Shown one piece after another: positions 62,588-64,000 of a DNA stretch of 64,000 bases (its first letter is position 1; each line of letters opens with the position of its first letter). A program made the translations under genes and the position numbers. Location of the stretch: contig JAGYIY010000001.1 in the NCBI GenBank assembly GCA_018402485.1, forward strand, positions 900,001-964,000. Reading direction: 5' to 3'. This stretch comes from Roseivirga sp. GTDB lineage: Bacteria; Bacteroidota; Bacteroidia; Cytophagales; Cyclobacteriaceae. Under the pieces are notes generated by a model. That model was given only the letters and a program-made list of their open reading frames with translations. It was not told the DNA's origin and did not search any database.

Positions 62588-64000
62588 ATGGCCAAGCAGA
62601 AAACAGCCAAAGAAACCCCGCTCATGAAGCAATACAACGCCATTAAGGCGAGGCATCCGGGATGTTTGTTGCTTTTTCGTGTGGGGGATTTTTATGAGAC
62701 TTTTGGTGAAGATGCCATCAAGGCCAGTAAGGTTTTGGATATTGTTCTAACCAAGCGCGCTAATGGTGCTGCCAGCCATATCGAGTTAGCTGGATTTCCA
62801 CACCATTCTTTAGAGAGCTATCTCCCTAAACTCGTGCGTGCTGGTAATCGCGTAGCCATTTGCGACCAATTAGAAGATCCAAAGTCGGTGAAAGGCATCG
62901 TAAAACGTGGCGTGACAGAGTTGGTAACTCCTGGTTTAGCCTTCAACGATAATGTACTTGATCAAAAAAGTAATAATTATTTGTGTGCACTCTTTTTTGG
63001 TAAAGAACATGTTGGTGTATCTTTTCTAGATCTTTCCACCGGCGAGTTTCTGGTGGCTGAGGGCACACAGCATTATATAGACAAGTTGATTCAAGGGCTA
63101 AAGCCTTCTGAATTTGTTTTTTCAAAAACCCACCGCAAAGATTTTGAGGCGCATTTTACGGACGACTTTAATACTTACCACTTAGATGATTGGGTTTTTG
63201 CTCACGATTACGCCCATGAAAAGTTAACGGATCATTTTTCAACCCAAAACCTTAAAGGCTTTGGCGTAGATGCGATAGAATTGGGTGTCATAGCTGCGGG
63301 AGCCATTTTATATTACCTGGAAGAAACAGAACACAAAGACATCAACCACATTCAAAGCATTAGTCGGATTGAAGAAGATCAATACGTTTGGCTCGATAAA
63401 TTCACCATCAAGAACCTAGAATTGGTTCAACCTCAACATGCAGGGGGTATCCCATTGATTGAAATTCTGGATCATACCCACACACCAATGGGTTCTCGCA
63501 TGATGAAAAAGTGGTTGGTGCTGCCTTTGAAGGATAAAACACGTATCGAAAAGCGACTAAACCTGGTAGATGCTTTTTTTGCCTCTGACAACTTACAGGA
63601 AGAAATAACCAGCCACCTCAAGTACATCACCGACCTAGAACGTTTGATCTCCAAAGTAGCTGTTGGCCGGATTAATCCAAGAGAGTTGGTGCAGCTGCGC
63701 AAGTCCTTGGAACACCTTCTTCCCATTCGGCAAAAATTAATAGAAGCCCAGAACCCTGCAGTAAATGGGCTTGCTGAACAATTACTACCTTGTCAGCCGC
63801 TACTCGATCGCATTCAAAAAGAATTGGAAGATGATGCTCCGATGTTAGTGCATCAAGGAGGAATCATCAAAAAAGGCATCGACCAAGAGCTCGATGAACT
63901 CCGCGACATTGCCCTGGGCGGTAAAGATTATTTGGTGCAAATTCAGCAAAGAGAAATGAAAGCCACGGGAATTTCTTCACTCAAAGTGGCTTATAACAAG
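62588..64000 (+). CDS. mutS: DNA mismatch repair protein MutS (5' part)
   Basis: 471 codons, no stop before the right edge. N-terminal domain I with the mismatch-probing Phe-x-Glu motif in FRVGDFYETFGEDAIKASK, then LAGFPHHSLESYLPKLVRAG, connector and lever domains with GSRMMKKWLVLPLKDKTRIE. The ATPase domain falls outside the window. Binds mispairs and recruits MutL. About 860 residues expected. Confidence 0.96.
   Translation, partial: MAKQKTAKETPLMKQYNAIKARHPGCLLLFRVGDFYETFGEDAIKASKVLDIVLTKRANGAASHIELAGFPHHSLESYLPKLVRAGNRVAICDQLEDPKSVKGIVKRGVTELVTPGLAFNDNVLDQKSNNYLCALFFGKEHVGVSFLDLSTGEFLVAEGTQHYIDKLIQGLKPSEFVFSKTHRKDFEAHFTDDFNTYHLDDWVFAHDYAHEKLTDHFSTQNLKGFGVDAIELGVIAAGAILYYLEETEHKDINHIQSISRIEEDQYVWLDKFTIKNLELVQPQHAGGIPLIEILDHTHTPMGSRMMKKWLVLPLKDKTRIEKRLNLVDAFFASDNLQEEITSHLKYITDLERLISKVAVGRINPRELVQLRKSLEHLLPIRQKLIEAQNPAVNGLAEQLLPCQPLLDRIQKELEDDAPMLVHQGGIIKKGIDQELDELRDIALGGKDYLVQIQQREMKATGISSLKVAYNK

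Noticed and set aside
1-64000. CRISPR arrays, insertion sequences, prophage or integrase genes
   Set aside because: No regularly spaced direct repeats, transposase or integrase motifs were found on either strand.

Overview
The window reads as chromosomal DNA from a marine-type Bacteroidota, most likely order Cytophagales; genus cannot be resolved by eye. Evidence: about 40% GC; type IX secretion C-terminal domains (a CHU_C/gliding-type domain at 27965-30367 and a Por-type tail at 42031-42936); SprB-like repeats; a FecI/FecR cell-surface signalling set; a Rho protein with a charged N-terminal insert; small Bacteroidota-typical families (DUF4286, XRE plus DUF2975); and promoters of the Bacteroidota form TTTG-N19..22-TAnnTTTG (clearest at sodA, rho and galE). 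No insertion sequence, prophage, CRISPR array or rRNA was seen.

Layout. 1-7.4 kb: end of a huge secreted protein (runs off the left edge), prmA-tpiA, a decayed outer-membrane-barrel remnant beside tRNA-Arg(CCU), a membrane 4-helix-bundle protein, sodA, tadA. 7.4-16 kb: aspS, a three-gene phosphatase/STAS/kinase partner-switching module, then a periplasmic chaperone operon whose first gene (a parvulin prolyl isomerase) is a clear pseudogene, followed by a SurA-like lipoprotein, SurA and a MoxR ATPase. 16-24.8 kb: hbd-pheS, then galE-ugd-uxs (UDP-Gal, UDP-GlcA and UDP-Xyl supply), an aldose-epimerase-like protein, a HAD phosphatase, a Gfo/Idh oxidoreductase and a family 2 glycosyltransferase. 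24.8-31 kb: rho and serS, divergent; a secreted lectin/SprB/T9SS protein; a GNAT; a DUF4286 protein.

31.2-37.9 kb: a carotenoid island. In order: PF04240 carotenoid protein, crtZ, a CarH/LitR-like MerR-cobalamin regulator, an ECF sigma factor, crtI, crtB, ispH, crtW. The regulator-sigma-crt order resembles the light-responsive LitR-LitS-crt arrangement of Streptomyces. The regulator keeps Trp-x9-Glu-His and the cobalamin-binding His, but not the His that directly follows the Trp in Thermus CarH. No crtE or lycopene cyclase gene lies in the window.

38-49 kb: XRE/DUF2975 pair, a beta-propeller-like lipoprotein, cytochrome c, lysA, a T9SS cargo protein divergent from a histidine kinase/response regulator pair, an isolated HisA homologue lacking the usual first catalytic Asp, and a TonB-dependent receptor with a perfect 13-bp palindrome upstream. 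49-64 kb: an alanine racemase carrying a shrunken N-terminal domain (probably a vestigial MurF), a 52-residue basic protein, feoAB, an ECF sigma/FecR/STN-protein operon, a membrane-anchored MutS paralogue, purK-purE, a ROK sugar kinase, a coiled-coil protein and the first 471 codons of canonical mutS.

The best candidates for something new are the cobalamin-regulator/sigma carotenoid circuit with its unusual ligand residues, the membrane MutS paralogue, the partner-switching module with no visible target sigma factor, and several very small or decaying genes.
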